Positions 52,275 to 61,845 of a stretch of 64,000 bases of DNA are shown here, one piece after another. This DNA is from Streptomyces sp. NBC_00878 (lineage in GTDB: Bacteria > Actinomycetota > Actinomycetes > Streptomycetales > Streptomycetaceae), in NCBI RefSeq assembly GCF_026341515.1, contig NZ_JAPEOK010000001.1:5580001-5644000 (forward strand), in the 5' to 3' direction. The position numbers were made by a program, and so were the translations under genes. The notes below the pieces were generated by a model. That model was not told the DNA's origin and made no database searches. It was given only the letters and a program-made list of their open reading frames with translations. The number at the start of each line of letters is the position of its first letter. Position 1 is the first letter of the stretch.

Positions 52275-52745
52275 ATGACCGCTTCCGCACACCCCGGCCG
52301 CACGCTGTTCGTGAACATCCCCGTAGCGGACCTGGAGCGCAGCAAGGCGTTCTTCGCCAATCTCGGATTCAGCTTCAACCCGAAGTTCACCGACGAGACC
52401 GCCGCCTGCATGCTGGTCGGCGAGCATGCCTTCGTCATGCTGCTCAGCCGCGAGAAGTTCGCGGAGTTCGCGAAACTGCCGATGGCCGATCCCACCACGC
52501 ACACGCTGGCGCTTTACTGCTTCAGCGTGTCATCCCGCGATGAGGTCGACGCGGTCAGCGCCGCCGCACTCAAGGCGGGCGCCTCCGAGGCGGATGGCGC
52601 CGAGGACTACGGCTTCATGTACTCACGCAGCTTCTTCGACCTCGACGGCCACGGCTGGCAGGTCATGTGGATGGACCCGGCGGTGCTGGAGCAGGGCCCC
52701 GAGGCGTTCGCGGCCTCGGTGCAGGACGCCGACGCACCGTCCTGA
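52275..52745 (+). CDS. VOC-family (glyoxalase-like) protein
   Basis: 156 residues. VOC fold: RTLFVNIPVADLERSKAFFANLGFSFNP in the first half and the paired element MYSRSFFDLDGHGWQVMWMD at the end. The family includes glyoxalase I, fosfomycin-type resistance proteins and dioxygenases; the metal ligands here would include the C-terminal His of DGHGWQ. The fold is clear, the substrate unknown. Confidence 0.9.
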   Translation: MTASAHPGRTLFVNIPVADLERSKAFFANLGFSFNPKFTDETAACMLVGEHAFVMLLSREKFAEFAKLPMADPTTHTLALYCFSVSSRDEVDAVSAAALKAGASEADGAEDYGFMYSRSFFDLDGHGWQVMWMDPAVLEQGPEAFAASVQDADAPS

Positions 52746-53212
52746 CCCACTACCGCGTAAGGCACGTCGTGGGTGGTGTGGTGCAGCGCGGGTCGTACAT
52801 CCGCGTTGGCGAGCAGATGACTGACCGAGACGGATCCTCAGCTGCGACCCACAGGCAATCCCGCCCGTTGTGTGACTGCCAAAGCGGTCGTCGACGGCAG
52901 CCCCACCACCTACTGACCTTGAATGCGTGATGTCGTCTGTCCGGTGTCATCGAAGTTAGTCGGTTGCGGCGCCTTGACCTGCGGCGACTAAATGGCCCAT
53001 GCCCGTACGGTGGTCACCGGCGTGGTCACCGGCGCCACCCTGCACACCCTGGACCACGACCAGGGTTGTCAAGTCCTGATGCTGTTCAGAGCTCTGTTGC
53101 TCACTCAGGGACGTTAGTCATGTTGGTGGAGCATGTTGGTGGATAGCTCGTGAATGGCGGAGGCCCTGGCTGCCTCTTGCTGAAGCTGCCAGGGTCTGCT
53201 TCCCGGTGTTCC
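52746..53212. other. intergenic, no gene seen
   Basis: About 470 bases between the VOC gene and the convergent dehydrogenase. A 41-codon frame at 52992-53117 has no recognisable homology. A short direct repeat (catgttggtgga) occurs twice near 53119-53143. Confidence 0.5.
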
Positions 53213-54532
53213 TCAGGGGCGGCCGAGGGTTCGGCAGGTCCATCCGGCGTTGCGCCAGGTGTCGGGGTTGAGGGTGCCGCGCCCGTCGATGACCTTCGGG
53301 GTGGTGACGCGGGTGGCGAGGCGGTGGGGGTCGATGTGGCTGAACTGGGGCCACTCGGTCAGGTGGAGCAGCAGGTCCGCGTCCTGGACTGCGGCGATCG
53401 GGTCGTCGGCGTAGTCGAGCTCGGGATGCAGCTTGCGGGCGTTGTCGAGGGCCTTGGGGTCGGTGACGGTGACCGTTGCGCCGAGTTCGTGGAGTCTCTG
53501 GGCGACGGCGAGGGCGGGTGAGTCGCGGATGTCGTCGGTGTTCGGCTTGAAGGCGGCGCCCCAGATGGTGATCCGCTTGCCGGTGAGGTCGCCGTCGCAC
53601 TGTTCGCGGGCGAGGTCGATCATGCGCTCGCGGCGCCGGTTGTTGATGGCGTCGACCTCTCGGAGGATGGTCAGGGCCTGGTCCACGCCGAGTTCGCCGG
53701 CGCGGGCCATGAAGCCGCGGAGGTCCTTGGGCAGGCAGCCGCCGCCGAAACCGAGGCCGGGCCGCATCCCGCGCCGTCCGATGCGGACGTCGTGGCCGAG
53801 GATGTCGGCGAGTTGGCCGACATCGGCGCCGGAGGCTTCGCAGACCTCTGCCATCGCGTTGATGAAGGAGATCTTCGTGGCGAGGAAGGCGTTCGCGGAG
53901 GACTTCGCGAGCTCGGCTGTGGCCCAGTCGGTGACGATCGTCGGGGTCCCTGCTTCGATGATCCTGGCGAAGCACTGCCGCAGGATCGCTTCGGCCCAGG
54001 AGTGTCCGGAGTTGAAGCCGAGGACGAGCCGGTCGGGGTGGAGGGTGTCCTCGACGGCGGACGATTCGCGCAGGAACTCAGGGTTCCAGGCGACTTCGAC
54101 GGCGTCCCCGGCGGGGGCGAACTCGTGGAGGAGGTCGCGGACGCGGGGTGCGGTGCCGACCGGGACGGTGGACTTCACCGCGACCACGGCCGGGTTGTGC
54201 AGACGTGGTGCGAGCTGGCGTACCGCGCTGAACAAGTGGGTGAGGTCGTAGCCCGTCTCGCCGGGTCGCTGAGGGGTTCCGACGCCGATGAAGTGCAGGT
54301 CGCCGAAGGCGGCGGCTTCCGCATAGGAGGCGGTGAACCGCAGCCGCCCCGAGTTGGTGTGCTTGGTCAGCAAGTCGTCGAGGTCGCGTTCGACGAACGG
54401 GGCCTTGCCGGAGTTGAGGACGTGGACCTTGTCCAGGTCGGCGTCCATGCCGAGGACGTCGTGGCCGAGTTCGGCCATGCAGGCCGCGTGGGTGGCGCCG
54501 AGGTAGCCGCAGCCGATGACGGTGAGCTTCAC
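53213..54532 (-). CDS. UDP-glucose/GDP-mannose dehydrogenase family protein
   Basis: 439 residues from the GTG at 54532 (GGAAGGAC just upstream). N-terminal Rossmann VIGCGYLGATHAACMAELGHDV, AVKSTVPVGTA, the conserved Lys210/Asn214 (ELAKSSANAFLATKISFINAMAE), catalytic Cys266 (GFGGGCLPKDLRGF) and the C-terminal ITIWGAAFKPNTDDIRDSPA. Oxidises a nucleotide sugar to a uronic acid in two NAD steps. No glycan gene nearby, so the pathway is unclear. An asnB fragment lies in frame upstream. Confidence 0.93.
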   Translation of the reverse strand: MKLTVIGCGYLGATHAACMAELGHDVLGMDADLDKVHVLNSGKAPFVERDLDDLLTKHTNSGRLRFTASYAEAAAFGDLHFIGVGTPQRPGETGYDLTHLFSAVRQLAPRLHNPAVVAVKSTVPVGTAPRVRDLLHEFAPAGDAVEVAWNPEFLRESSAVEDTLHPDRLVLGFNSGHSWAEAILRQCFARIIEAGTPTIVTDWATAELAKSSANAFLATKISFINAMAEVCEASGADVGQLADILGHDVRIGRRGMRPGLGFGGGCLPKDLRGFMARAGELGVDQALTILREVDAINNRRRERMIDLAREQCDGDLTGKRITIWGAAFKPNTDDIRDSPALAVAQRLHELGATVTVTDPKALDNARKLHPELDYADDPIAAVQDADLLLHLTEWPQFSHIDPHRLATRVTTPKVIDGRGTLNPDTWRNAGWTCRTLGRP

Positions 54533-55071
54533 GAAGGTGTCCTTCCAGGTGGGGCAGCCGCCCGGCGACCCCGTGGAGGACGCGGTCAGGCGGGCCGGGC
54601 GGTCAGACAGCGAGTGATCCCGTCCCGGATGAACGGCGGGATCGTGAGGATGCGACTGCGAGACGCCCATCGCGCCGACCGTGCGCTTGTGCCGGGAGGC
54701 GTCGCCTCCGGCCAGTCCTGCGATTCCGCACATCTGGTTCACCCCCGAGGGTGGTTGGGACGCCTTGGCGGCGGTCACCACCGGAAGGAGATCTCTCCGG
54801 TTCCGGCGGTGGCCCGGACCTTCATCACAGCGGTCGCGAGGAAGACCGGGCAGGGCTCGCAAGGGGGCTCACAACTCGCATGCGTGGTTCACCGCGGGCC
54901 CAGAGGCAATACCCTCGGTGACCCAACACGCGGGATGCGTACGGCTCTTCGTACTCGGCAGACATCGCGTACGGACGGACGTGCTCAGCGGCCGTCGCGT
55001 GCCACTTCTGGGCTCGATTCGAGTACGGCCTCGCGTGCGCAATGCTCCAGTACCTGGTCAAGGGGGACGTC
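54533..55071. other. divergent region with gene remnant
   Basis: About 540 bases between the dehydrogenase (-) and the XRE/TPR regulator (+). Contains an asnB-like fragment (54650-54733); the rest has no recognised gene and should hold both promoters. Confidence 0.5.
54650..54733 (-). pseudogene. asparagine synthetase N-terminal fragment
   Basis: The minus-strand frame from 54733 reads MCGIAGLAGG then KRTVGAMGVSQSH. MCGIAG with Cys2 is the hallmark of the class II glutamine amidotransferase domain of AsnB, and the following helix fits. Similarity stops after about 28 residues where the RRGPD motif should be. The frame then runs on without stop into the dehydrogenase. Confidence 0.6.
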
Positions 55072-56469
55072 GTGGCATCGACCGTCCGCCGGCCCCGCCC
55101 GCCCAACGCGGACCTGGCCCGGCTCATCGACGCCTGCGGTGCGAGCCACAAGTCCCTGGCTCACCGCGTCAACCAGCTCGCTCGCGAAGCCGGGACGGAG
55201 AAGGACTACTCACATACCTCCGTCGCGAACTGGGTCCGGCGCGGCATGACGCCGAAATGGCCGGTGCCGAAGCTGTTGGCCCAGGCCATCGGCGAGAGAC
55301 TGGGCCGGCCCGTCCATCTCACCGAGATCGGTATGGGCGAGGCGGAGACACCTGACGCGAACATGGGGTTGGATTTCCCGCGGAATCCCGCCGACGCCAT
55401 CCGCGTCGCCACTTCGTTCTGGAGCTCCGTGAACCGCCGCGACTTCCTCACCACCGGCACCTCCGGCTTCGCCGTGTCCGCGTTCACCACGCCCGTCACC
55501 CGATGGCTGGTCAACCCCGCCGACGACACCGCGGACCACCAGGGCGGCCGGCAGGTCGGCCGCACCGACCTCGACGAACTGCGCGAGGCCGCCGACCACG
55601 CCCGCCACTGGGACTCCAAATACGGCGGTGGGAACTGGAAAGCCAACTCCGTCACCGACTGCCTCGAACACCGGGCCTCCCCACTCCTGCAAGGCTCTTT
55701 CTCCGATGAGATCGGCCGCGAACTCTTCTCCGTCACCGGTGAGTTGTCCCGGCTCGCGGGCTGGACGGCCTTCGACGTCGGCCAGCACGAAGCCGCGCAG
55801 CGGCACTTCATCCAGGCCCTCCGCCTCGCCCGCGCGGGCGGCGACGTCCAGCTCGGCTGCTATGTCCTGACCACCATGGCCATGCAGTCACTCCTGCGCG
55901 GCTTCGCGAGCGAGGCCGTCGATATGGCCCAGGGCGCCTTCGAGCGGGCCAAGGGCCAGACGGCACCGAGGGTGCTGGCGTTCACCAAACTCATCGAGGC
56001 ACGGGCTCACGCCCGCGAGAACGCCCCCCGGGCCGCCTCACGGGCGCTGGCTGCCTCCGAGGACCTCCTGGGCCAGGCGAAGGAGGACAGTGGCGACGAG
56101 CCCGCGTGGATCGACTTCTATCACCACGCCCGCCTCTCCGCCGACGCCGCCGAGGTCTTCCGCGACCTGAAGAACCCCAAGGCCGCCCTCGCCTGGAACA
56201 AGCGGGCCGCCGCCATGCCGACCGGAGCGTTCACCCGCTCCGTCGGCATGCGCCTCGCCATCGTCGGAACGGCCCACCTTCAGGCCCGCGACCTCGACCA
56301 CGGCCTCGAACTCGGCAACCGGTCCGTCGACATCCTCGCCCGTGTCCAGTCCACCCGAGCCCTGGACTACGTCCGTGAATTCAACACCGCCCTCGCTCCT
56401 TGGCGCCGCGAGCCGGCTGTCCGCCAGTTCATCCACCGGACGAGGAAGGAACTCGGCGTCGCAGCCTGA
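55072..56469 (+). CDS. XRE/TPR regulator, NsdA-like
   Basis: 465 residues from the GTG at 55072 (AAGGGGGA upstream). N-terminal HTH region (ADLARLIDACGASHKSLAHRVNQLA, TSVANWVRRGMTP), the family-typical hydrophobic stretch after RRDFLTTG, and TPR-like helices from about residue 210 (HEAAQRHFIQALRLARAGGD). Such proteins regulate development and antibiotic production in Streptomyces. Divergent from the dehydrogenase. Confidence 0.88.
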   Translation: MASTVRRPRPPNADLARLIDACGASHKSLAHRVNQLAREAGTEKDYSHTSVANWVRRGMTPKWPVPKLLAQAIGERLGRPVHLTEIGMGEAETPDANMGLDFPRNPADAIRVATSFWSSVNRRDFLTTGTSGFAVSAFTTPVTRWLVNPADDTADHQGGRQVGRTDLDELREAADHARHWDSKYGGGNWKANSVTDCLEHRASPLLQGSFSDEIGRELFSVTGELSRLAGWTAFDVGQHEAAQRHFIQALRLARAGGDVQLGCYVLTTMAMQSLLRGFASEAVDMAQGAFERAKGQTAPRVLAFTKLIEARAHARENAPRAASRALAASEDLLGQAKEDSGDEPAWIDFYHHARLSADAAEVFRDLKNPKAALAWNKRAAAMPTGAFTRSVGMRLAIVGTAHLQARDLDHGLELGNRSVDILARVQSTRALDYVREFNTALAPWRREPAVRQFIHRTRKELGVAA

Positions 56470-56688
56470 TGAATCCAGGATCAGGTCTCACCGGTCCACG
56501 GACCCGAACCCCTTGATCCCGGCCGCCGTTGACGCCGTACGCGAGGCGGCATCGGAGTTCGTCCGCTGGACGACCGAAGCATTCGGCGTACGAGTCGACT
56601 CCCCACTTGCGACGCTCCCGGCCCGAGCCGGGGCTCGACTTCATGACCAGCTCGGGCCGGGTGACCCGGCATCCCTATCCCTCACCCC

Positions 56689-57972
56689 TCAAGCCCGCCC
56701 CCGCGACTCCCCCGCCCGCCGTGCCAGTGAGTCGAAGACCACCGCGGTGAGCAGCACTCCGCCCGTGATCATGAACTGGACCGCGGGTTCGACTCCCAGT
56801 AGGGCCATGCCCGAGGCGATCGACTGGATGATGAGTACGCCCAGCAGGGCGGACCAGGTCGTGCCGTGGCCGCCGAACAGGCTGGTGCCGCCGATTACGG
56901 CCGCGGCGATGGCGTTGATCAGGAGCATGCCGGAGCCCGGGACCTGGGTCGCCGAGGAGAGGCGGGACGCCACGAACAGGCCGCCGACCGCGGCCAGGGT
57001 GCCCGACACCAGGAACACCGCGATCCGGACGCGTGCCACATCGACGCCGGACCGCCGGGCCGCCTCCGCGCCGCCGCCCAGTGCGAGGACCTGTCGGCCG
57101 TAGGTCGTGCGGCGCAGGAAGAGGTCCGAGACGACGATGACGCCGAGGAAGATCAGGAGTGCCAGCGGCAGGCCCTCGAACCGGCCCAGTACGTACACGA
57201 CGGCGAACGCGATCACCGCGACGAGCGCCGTGCGTGCCCAGATCTCGCCCACCGGCCGGTACGGCATTCCGGCGGCGCCGCGGCGTCTGCGGTCGTGGTA
57301 CGAGACGAGGAGGTACGCGGCGGTGCCGAGCGCCGCCAGGCCGTAGGTGACCGCAGCGGCGCTGAAGTAGCGGCTGGTCAGCATGGCGACCAGCCCGTCC
57401 TCGCTGAAGTTGATGGACGTCTCAGGGCCCAGCAGGTAGAGCATCAGGCCGTTCCAGGCCAGCAGGCCCGCGAGGGTGACGACGAACGCGGGTACGCCGA
57501 TTCTCGCGAAGAAGAACCCCTGCGTGGCCCCGGTGGCCGTACCGCAGATCACCGCGATGAGCACGGCGAGCCATTCCGGCATGCCGAGGTTCACGTTGAG
57601 CGTCGCGAACACCGCGCCCGCCAGGCCGGCGACCGAGCCCACCGACAGGTCGATCTCGCCGATCAGCAGCACGAAGACGATGCCGACGGCGATCATGCCG
57701 GTCCCGACGATGTCCACGCTGAGCACGGACAGGTTGCGTGGCGAGAGGAAGTTGTCGTTGAGGCTCTGGAAGACCGTCCAGGTCACGGCGAGAGCGAGCA
57801 GGGCCGGGGCCGGGCCGAGCTCACCTCGGTGAAGTCTGCGGCGCACCCAACCGGTGCCCGCTCCGGTCCCACCGGCCTCCGCCCCGGTCCCACCGGCGTC
57901 TGCCCCGGTCCCACCGGCGTCCGCCCCGCTCCCACCGGTGCCCGCCCCGGTCCTCTTCCACCTCACGGCCAT
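56689..57972 (-). CDS. sugar ABC transporter permease (XylH-like)
   Basis: 427 residues, about ten helices. BPD_transp_2 family features: GEIDLSVGSVAGLAGAVFA, GVPAFVVTLAGLLAWNG, and AVIGGTSLFGGHGTTWSALLG. An N-terminal repeat (GTGADAGGTGADAGGTGAEAGGTG) precedes helix 1. Overlaps the ATPase gene by ten bases. Third gene of a binding protein-ATPase-permease operon for a pentose-type sugar. Confidence 0.93.
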   Translation of the reverse strand: MAVRWKRTGAGTGGSGADAGGTGADAGGTGAEAGGTGAGTGWVRRRLHRGELGPAPALLALAVTWTVFQSLNDNFLSPRNLSVLSVDIVGTGMIAVGIVFVLLIGEIDLSVGSVAGLAGAVFATLNVNLGMPEWLAVLIAVICGTATGATQGFFFARIGVPAFVVTLAGLLAWNGLMLYLLGPETSINFSEDGLVAMLTSRYFSAAAVTYGLAALGTAAYLLVSYHDRRRRGAAGMPYRPVGEIWARTALVAVIAFAVVYVLGRFEGLPLALLIFLGVIVVSDLFLRRTTYGRQVLALGGGAEAARRSGVDVARVRIAVFLVSGTLAAVGGLFVASRLSSATQVPGSGMLLINAIAAAVIGGTSLFGGHGTTWSALLGVLIIQSIASGMALLGVEPAVQFMITGGVLLTAVVFDSLARRAGESRGRA

Positions 57973-58742
57973 GCCTCCTCCGGGCGGGTCGGGCGGTGGC
58001 CGGCGGCGTTGTCCGACGCGCCGGTGATGGAGGAGATGATCTGTTCCTGGGAGGTGGTGTTCACGTTGAAGAGGCCGTTGTTGCGGCCCAGACGCAGGAC
58101 GGCGACCCGGTCGGCGACCGCCTTGATGTCACCCATGTTGTGGCTGATCAGGAGCACTCCGGCGCCCCGGTCGCGCACCTGCTCGATGAGGTCGAGGAGC
58201 TGATTGGTCTGCGCGATGCCCAGGGAGGCGGTGGGCTCGTCGAGCAGGAGCAGCCTGGGCGCGCTGACGAACGAGCGGGTGATCGCGACGACCTGCCGCT
58301 GGCCGCCGGACAGGGTGGCGAGCGGTGCGCGTACGTCGGGGATACGGATGGACAGGGTCTGTAGGAGCTCGCGGGTGCGGCGCTCCATCTCCACCTCGTC
58401 GAGGATGCCGAACCGGTGGATCTCCCGGCCGAGGTAGAGGTTGCCGACGACGTCGAGGTTGCCGCACATCGCGAGGTCCTGGTAGACGGTCGCGATCCCG
58501 AGGGCCCGGGCGTCCTGGGGACGCTTGATCTGGACGGCACTGCCCTGCCACTCGATGACGCCCTTGTCGGCGGGAGCGACCCCCGAGATCACCTTTACCA
58601 GGGTGGACTTTCCGGCGGCGTTGTCGCCGACCAGGGCGACCACCTCCCCGGCCCTGATCTCCAGCTCCACGTCCACCAGCGCCTGGACGGCGGCGAAGCG
58701 CTTGGAGACGCCGCGCAACGCCAGCAGGGGCTGAACCGGCAC
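57963..58742 (-). CDS. sugar ABC transporter ATPase (single domain)
   Basis: 259 residues. Walker A GDNAAGKST, Q-loop YQDLAM, signature LSGGQRQ, Walker B LLLLDEPTASLG, and H-loop LLISHNMGD. Single-domain unlike the two-domain XylG/RbsA, so it works as a homodimer. Overlaps the permease gene. Confidence 0.94.
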   Translation of the reverse strand: MPVQPLLALRGVSKRFAAVQALVDVELEIRAGEVVALVGDNAAGKSTLVKVISGVAPADKGVIEWQGSAVQIKRPQDARALGIATVYQDLAMCGNLDVVGNLYLGREIHRFGILDEVEMERRTRELLQTLSIRIPDVRAPLATLSGGQRQVVAITRSFVSAPRLLLLDEPTASLGIAQTNQLLDLIEQVRDRGAGVLLISHNMGDIKAVADRVAVLRLGRNNGLFNVNTTSQEQIISSITGASDNAAGHRPTRPEEAWP

Positions 58743-58756
58743 GGGCCACCTCCTTC

Positions 58757-58840
58757 CACCTTCGGGGAACGCCTGTCCTTCGGGGAAACTCGTCCTTCGG
58801 GGAACGCTCTCTTCGCGGAAAGCTCGTCCTTCAGGGACCG
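58757..58840. repeat. degenerate cttcggggaa tandem repeat
   Basis: Five spaced copies of cttcggggaa (58758, 58783, 58795 region and onward with changes) fill the gap between the binding protein and ATPase genes. It may set the spacing or differential expression inside the operon. Confidence 0.65.
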
Positions 58841-58841
58841 C

Positions 58842-59972
58842 TCATGGGGTGAGTCCGGCCTTGTCGCAGGCGGACCGGAGCTTCGGCGTACATATCTGGT
58901 TGATCGTGTACAGACCATCCTTTACCAGCGTGTTCTTGATGTTGCCGACGGTCACCGACACCGACGGGAGCAGGACCGCGGGGATGTCCTTGGTGGTGGC
59001 GCTGTCGACGGTGCCGGTGGCGATGGACTCGACCGTCTCCCCGCGCCCCAGGGCGACGGCCATCTCGACGGCGGCGTCGGCCGCGGGCTTGAAGGGTTTG
59101 TAGACGGTCATGTACTGCTCGCCCGCGACGATGCGTCGTACGGCCGGGAGGTCGGCGTCCTGGCCGGTGACCGGGGGCAGCGGCCTGACTCCCGTGGCCT
59201 CGAAGGCGGAGATCACGGCTCCGGCGAGGCTGTCATTGGCGGCCAGAACGCCGTCGATGTTGCCCGCGCCCAGGGCGGCGATGGCGCCGGTCATGTTCAC
59301 GTAGGCGTTCTCCGGCCGCCATCCGACGGTGTCGTACGACTTGCCGATCTTCACCTTGCCGTCGAGGACGGAGAGTGCGCCCCGCTTGAACCAGCCGGCA
59401 TTGGGATCGATCGTGGCGCCGTTCATCATGACGATCTGGCCGCCGTTCGCCTTCGCGCCCATGGCCTTCAGGAGCCCCTCGCCCTGGAGCCTGCCGACCG
59501 TCGCTCCGTCGAAGGTGACGTAACCGGAGATCGGGCCCTGCGCGAGCCGGTCATAGGCGACGACCGGGATACCGGCCCGGTGCGCGGCCTCGATCGACGA
59601 GCGCAGCGCCGTGGGGTCGACGACGGCGATGATCAGGACGTCCACACCCCTGGCGATCATGGCGTCGAGCTGCTGTCGCTGGACCGTCGGTTCAAGTGTG
59701 GCGGCGACGTTCGCTGCCGGGCAGTCCGGGCACAGCTCCTTCAGCCTCTTCTCGATCAGAGGCCTGTCGAACTGCCCGAAGCGCGAGGCTCCGCCACCCG
59801 GGAGCAGCAGGCCGACGGTGAGGCTGTCGTCGCCGCCCCCAGAGCCCCCACCGCCCCCGCTGTCCCCGCCGCAGGCCCCGGTCAGGGCCAGACCGGCGGC
59901 CACCGTGACCGCCACGGACACACGGATGAGGGACCTGCACTTCACGGCCCGAAGGCTGACACCGAGACCCAT
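58842..59972 (-). CDS. sugar ABC transporter substrate-binding lipoprotein (XylF-like)
   Basis: 376 residues. Lipobox LTGAC (Cys34), Gly/Ser linker, then a type I periplasmic-binding fold: TVGLLLPGGGASRFGQFDRP, DVLIIAVVDPTALRSSIEAA, VVAYDRLAQG, DGVLAANDSLAGAVISAF, PPVTGQDADLPAVRRI. The xylose/ribose-binding layout suggests a pentose or related sugar. First gene of the operon. Confidence 0.94.
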   Translation of the reverse strand: MGLGVSLRAVKCRSLIRVSVAVTVAAGLALTGACGGDSGGGGGSGGGDDSLTVGLLLPGGGASRFGQFDRPLIEKRLKELCPDCPAANVAATLEPTVQRQQLDAMIARGVDVLIIAVVDPTALRSSIEAAHRAGIPVVAYDRLAQGPISGYVTFDGATVGRLQGEGLLKAMGAKANGGQIVMMNGATIDPNAGWFKRGALSVLDGKVKIGKSYDTVGWRPENAYVNMTGAIAALGAGNIDGVLAANDSLAGAVISAFEATGVRPLPPVTGQDADLPAVRRIVAGEQYMTVYKPFKPAADAAVEMAVALGRGETVESIATGTVDSATTKDIPAVLLPSVSVTVGNIKNTLVKDGLYTINQICTPKLRSACDKAGLTP

Positions 59973-60906
59973 TGTCGGTTCCTTAGGAAAATTTGTCCGA
60001 GATTACCCCGTAATAGGCTCTTAGTGCCAAGCGTAACCAAGCTGTCTGTGTCGGCCTGGTCGGGTTCGGCCGCCTGCCCGGCCGACCGCCTGTCCAGCAG
60101 TCCGCCCGGCCGCCCGCCGGTCCGTCCGCCCGTCCGGCCTCGGCGGCAAGGTCGGCCATCCGTTCGTGCGTCGAGTGGATGGCCGGGGTCGGTTCCCGTA
60201 GTCACGGGAAGGTCTTCTGGTGGCGTGCCGTGCCCGCAGTCGCGCCTCGCGGGGCTGCGGTGGGGTGGTGGAGTGCCTGCTCGTGAGCTCATGGCCCGAG
60301 TCGTTTCCGCCGTTGCGTCCGTCCGCCCGTACGGCCCTGGCGATGGCTCGCCGCGTCGTAACTCCGGTTCAACTCCGGTATGCGCTCGCGGAGTTGTGTG
60401 CTCGGGAAGCGTCAGCTGTTGTCCGTCCGTGCCGAGGGTGGAATTCGGTGGGCGGCGGCCGGGGTGCCGATTCCGACCGCCGGAGGGGGTGGTCCTGGCG
60501 GGCCGGTGAGTCGCGCCGGCTCCTCGTCCCGCGGGCCCCTCCCGGCCTGCCGAGCCCCTCACGTCGCCCCCACCTCCTCCTCACCCCCTTCACAGGGCAA
60601 ACCCGAGTTTTCGCCAACTCACCCGCCGGTGAGCGATGTCCCGTGCCGAGTCGGCTCCTCGTTCGAGTGCCGGGTTCTGACCTCACGATCGTTCGCCCGG
60701 ATGGGCGCAGCGGGCGTACGACCTGCGATGGGCGTCGGTGGCGGAGTGTGACGGAGATGTGGGCCGGAGGGCGACCTACCTGGCATTCCGCAATTACCGG
60801 TCAGTACACCTGGTGTGGCGCAAATCACTCGGTGCAAAACTTCGCTCTGTCACCATCAACACCCACCAAAAATCCAGGTGTCCGGACTGCAGCGGGGGGA
60901 CCGGTC
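59973..60906. other. long intergenic region, no gene seen
   Basis: 930 bases between the ABC operon (-) and the CRP gene (+). Open frames cross it on both strands but lack homology and codon bias. The left edge has an AT-richer promoter zone with a palindrome; the right edge (60770-60850) is also AT-richer and likely holds the CRP promoter. Confidence 0.6.
60002..60014. promoter_or_regulatory. candidate operator of the sugar ABC operon
   Basis: ATTAC-CCC-GTAAT, perfect five-base arms, 30 bases upstream of the binding-protein start in an AT-rich stretch. Suits a repressor site; no regulator gene adjacent. Confidence 0.4.
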
Positions 60907-61629
60907 ATGGGGCTGCTCGGCAATGAGCTGGCGTTCGCGCGTGCTCTGACCGCCCAGGAGCGCGAGAGCGTCATGGCCCTCGGCAATCAAAAGCGCTATG
61001 AGGCCGATGCCCATCTCCTGACAGAGGGTGACCGGTCCAGTCACGTCTTGATCATAATTCGGGGGTGGGTGACCGTATCCGTGGCAACGGACCGTGGGGC
61101 CACCCGGCTGATACTCGGCCTGCGCGGCCCGGGTGAACTGCTCGGTGAGATGGCCGCGTTGGATCCGCATCCGCGCAGCGCCACCGTGCGCGCGCTGGGT
61201 CCCATAGAGGCCCAGGTCATATCCGGGGACGCGTTCCGGCGTTTCCTCGCCCTGAATCCCCGGGTCAGCGGACTGGTGATACGCCAGCTCACCTTCCGGC
61301 TCCGCAGCGCCGACCAGGAACGTTCCGCGCTCGCCTCCCTCACGGTGTTGCAGCGCCTGGCCAGCCGGCTCACCGAACTGTCGGGGCCCGAAACCGTCGG
61401 CCCCTACACCCCGGCCGCGGCGGGCCCTTCGAGAGGCCCCACGACCGCGGGCCCCATCGTCCAGCTGGCCCAGGACGAGCTGGCCGCCACGATAGGGGCC
61501 ACCAGGGAAGCCGTCGCCAAGGCCCTGCGCCTCCTGCGCACCCAGCACGTCGTGCGCACCGGCAACCGCATGGTCGAGATCCTCGATCCCGCCCTGCTCG
61601 CCCTTCTCGCGGACGGCCATCAGGAGTAA
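60907..61629 (+). CDS. CRP/FNR-family regulator
   Basis: 240 residues, ATG at 60907 after GGGGGGA. Cyclic-nucleotide-binding domain with an intact phosphate cassette GELLGEMAALDPHPRSATV (Glu81, Arg90), dimer helix, then a Gly/Pro/Thr linker (165-182) and an HTH (QDELAATIGATREAVAKALRLLR). The cassette suggests real cNMP binding. Two hundred bases upstream of a cyclase-like gene, so it may sense that protein's product. Confidence 0.93.
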   Translation: MGLLGNELAFARALTAQERESVMALGNQKRYEADAHLLTEGDRSSHVLIIIRGWVTVSVATDRGATRLILGLRGPGELLGEMAALDPHPRSATVRALGPIEAQVISGDAFRRFLALNPRVSGLVIRQLTFRLRSADQERSALASLTVLQRLASRLTELSGPETVGPYTPAAAGPSRGPTTAGPIVQLAQDELAATIGATREAVAKALRLLRTQHVVRTGNRMVEILDPALLALLADGHQE

Positions 61630-61718
61630 ACCCCCGCCCCGCCGTGTGTAAACGGCTACAGACGTCCTCCGCCCAGGGCCCGACGCTGAGGGGGGACGGA
61701 CCTGGCGGGACGCACCGC

Positions 61719-61820
61719 CTCTTCGACCGGACGGACCGCCCTTTCGACAGGCGGACCGCCTCTTCGGCAGGACGAACGACCTTTTCGGCAGGACGAACGA
61801 CCTTTTCGGCAAGCGGACAG
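61719..61820. repeat. 21-base tandem repeat between the CRP and cyclase genes
   Basis: Units of the type ccttttcggcaggacgaacga repeat about five times with drift. Non-coding, between 61630 and 61845. Confidence 0.7.
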
Positions 61821-61845
61821 AAACAGAGCATGCAGGGGGGCATGG

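Noticed and set aside
52992..53117. 41-codon frame MAHARTVVTGVV
   Set aside because: No ribosome site and no recognisable family; decayed region.
60220..60906. Long open frame extending the CRP gene upstream by 229 codons
   Set aside because: Arg/Ser-rich chance translation; the CRP domain starts at the ATG at 60907 with a good ribosome site.
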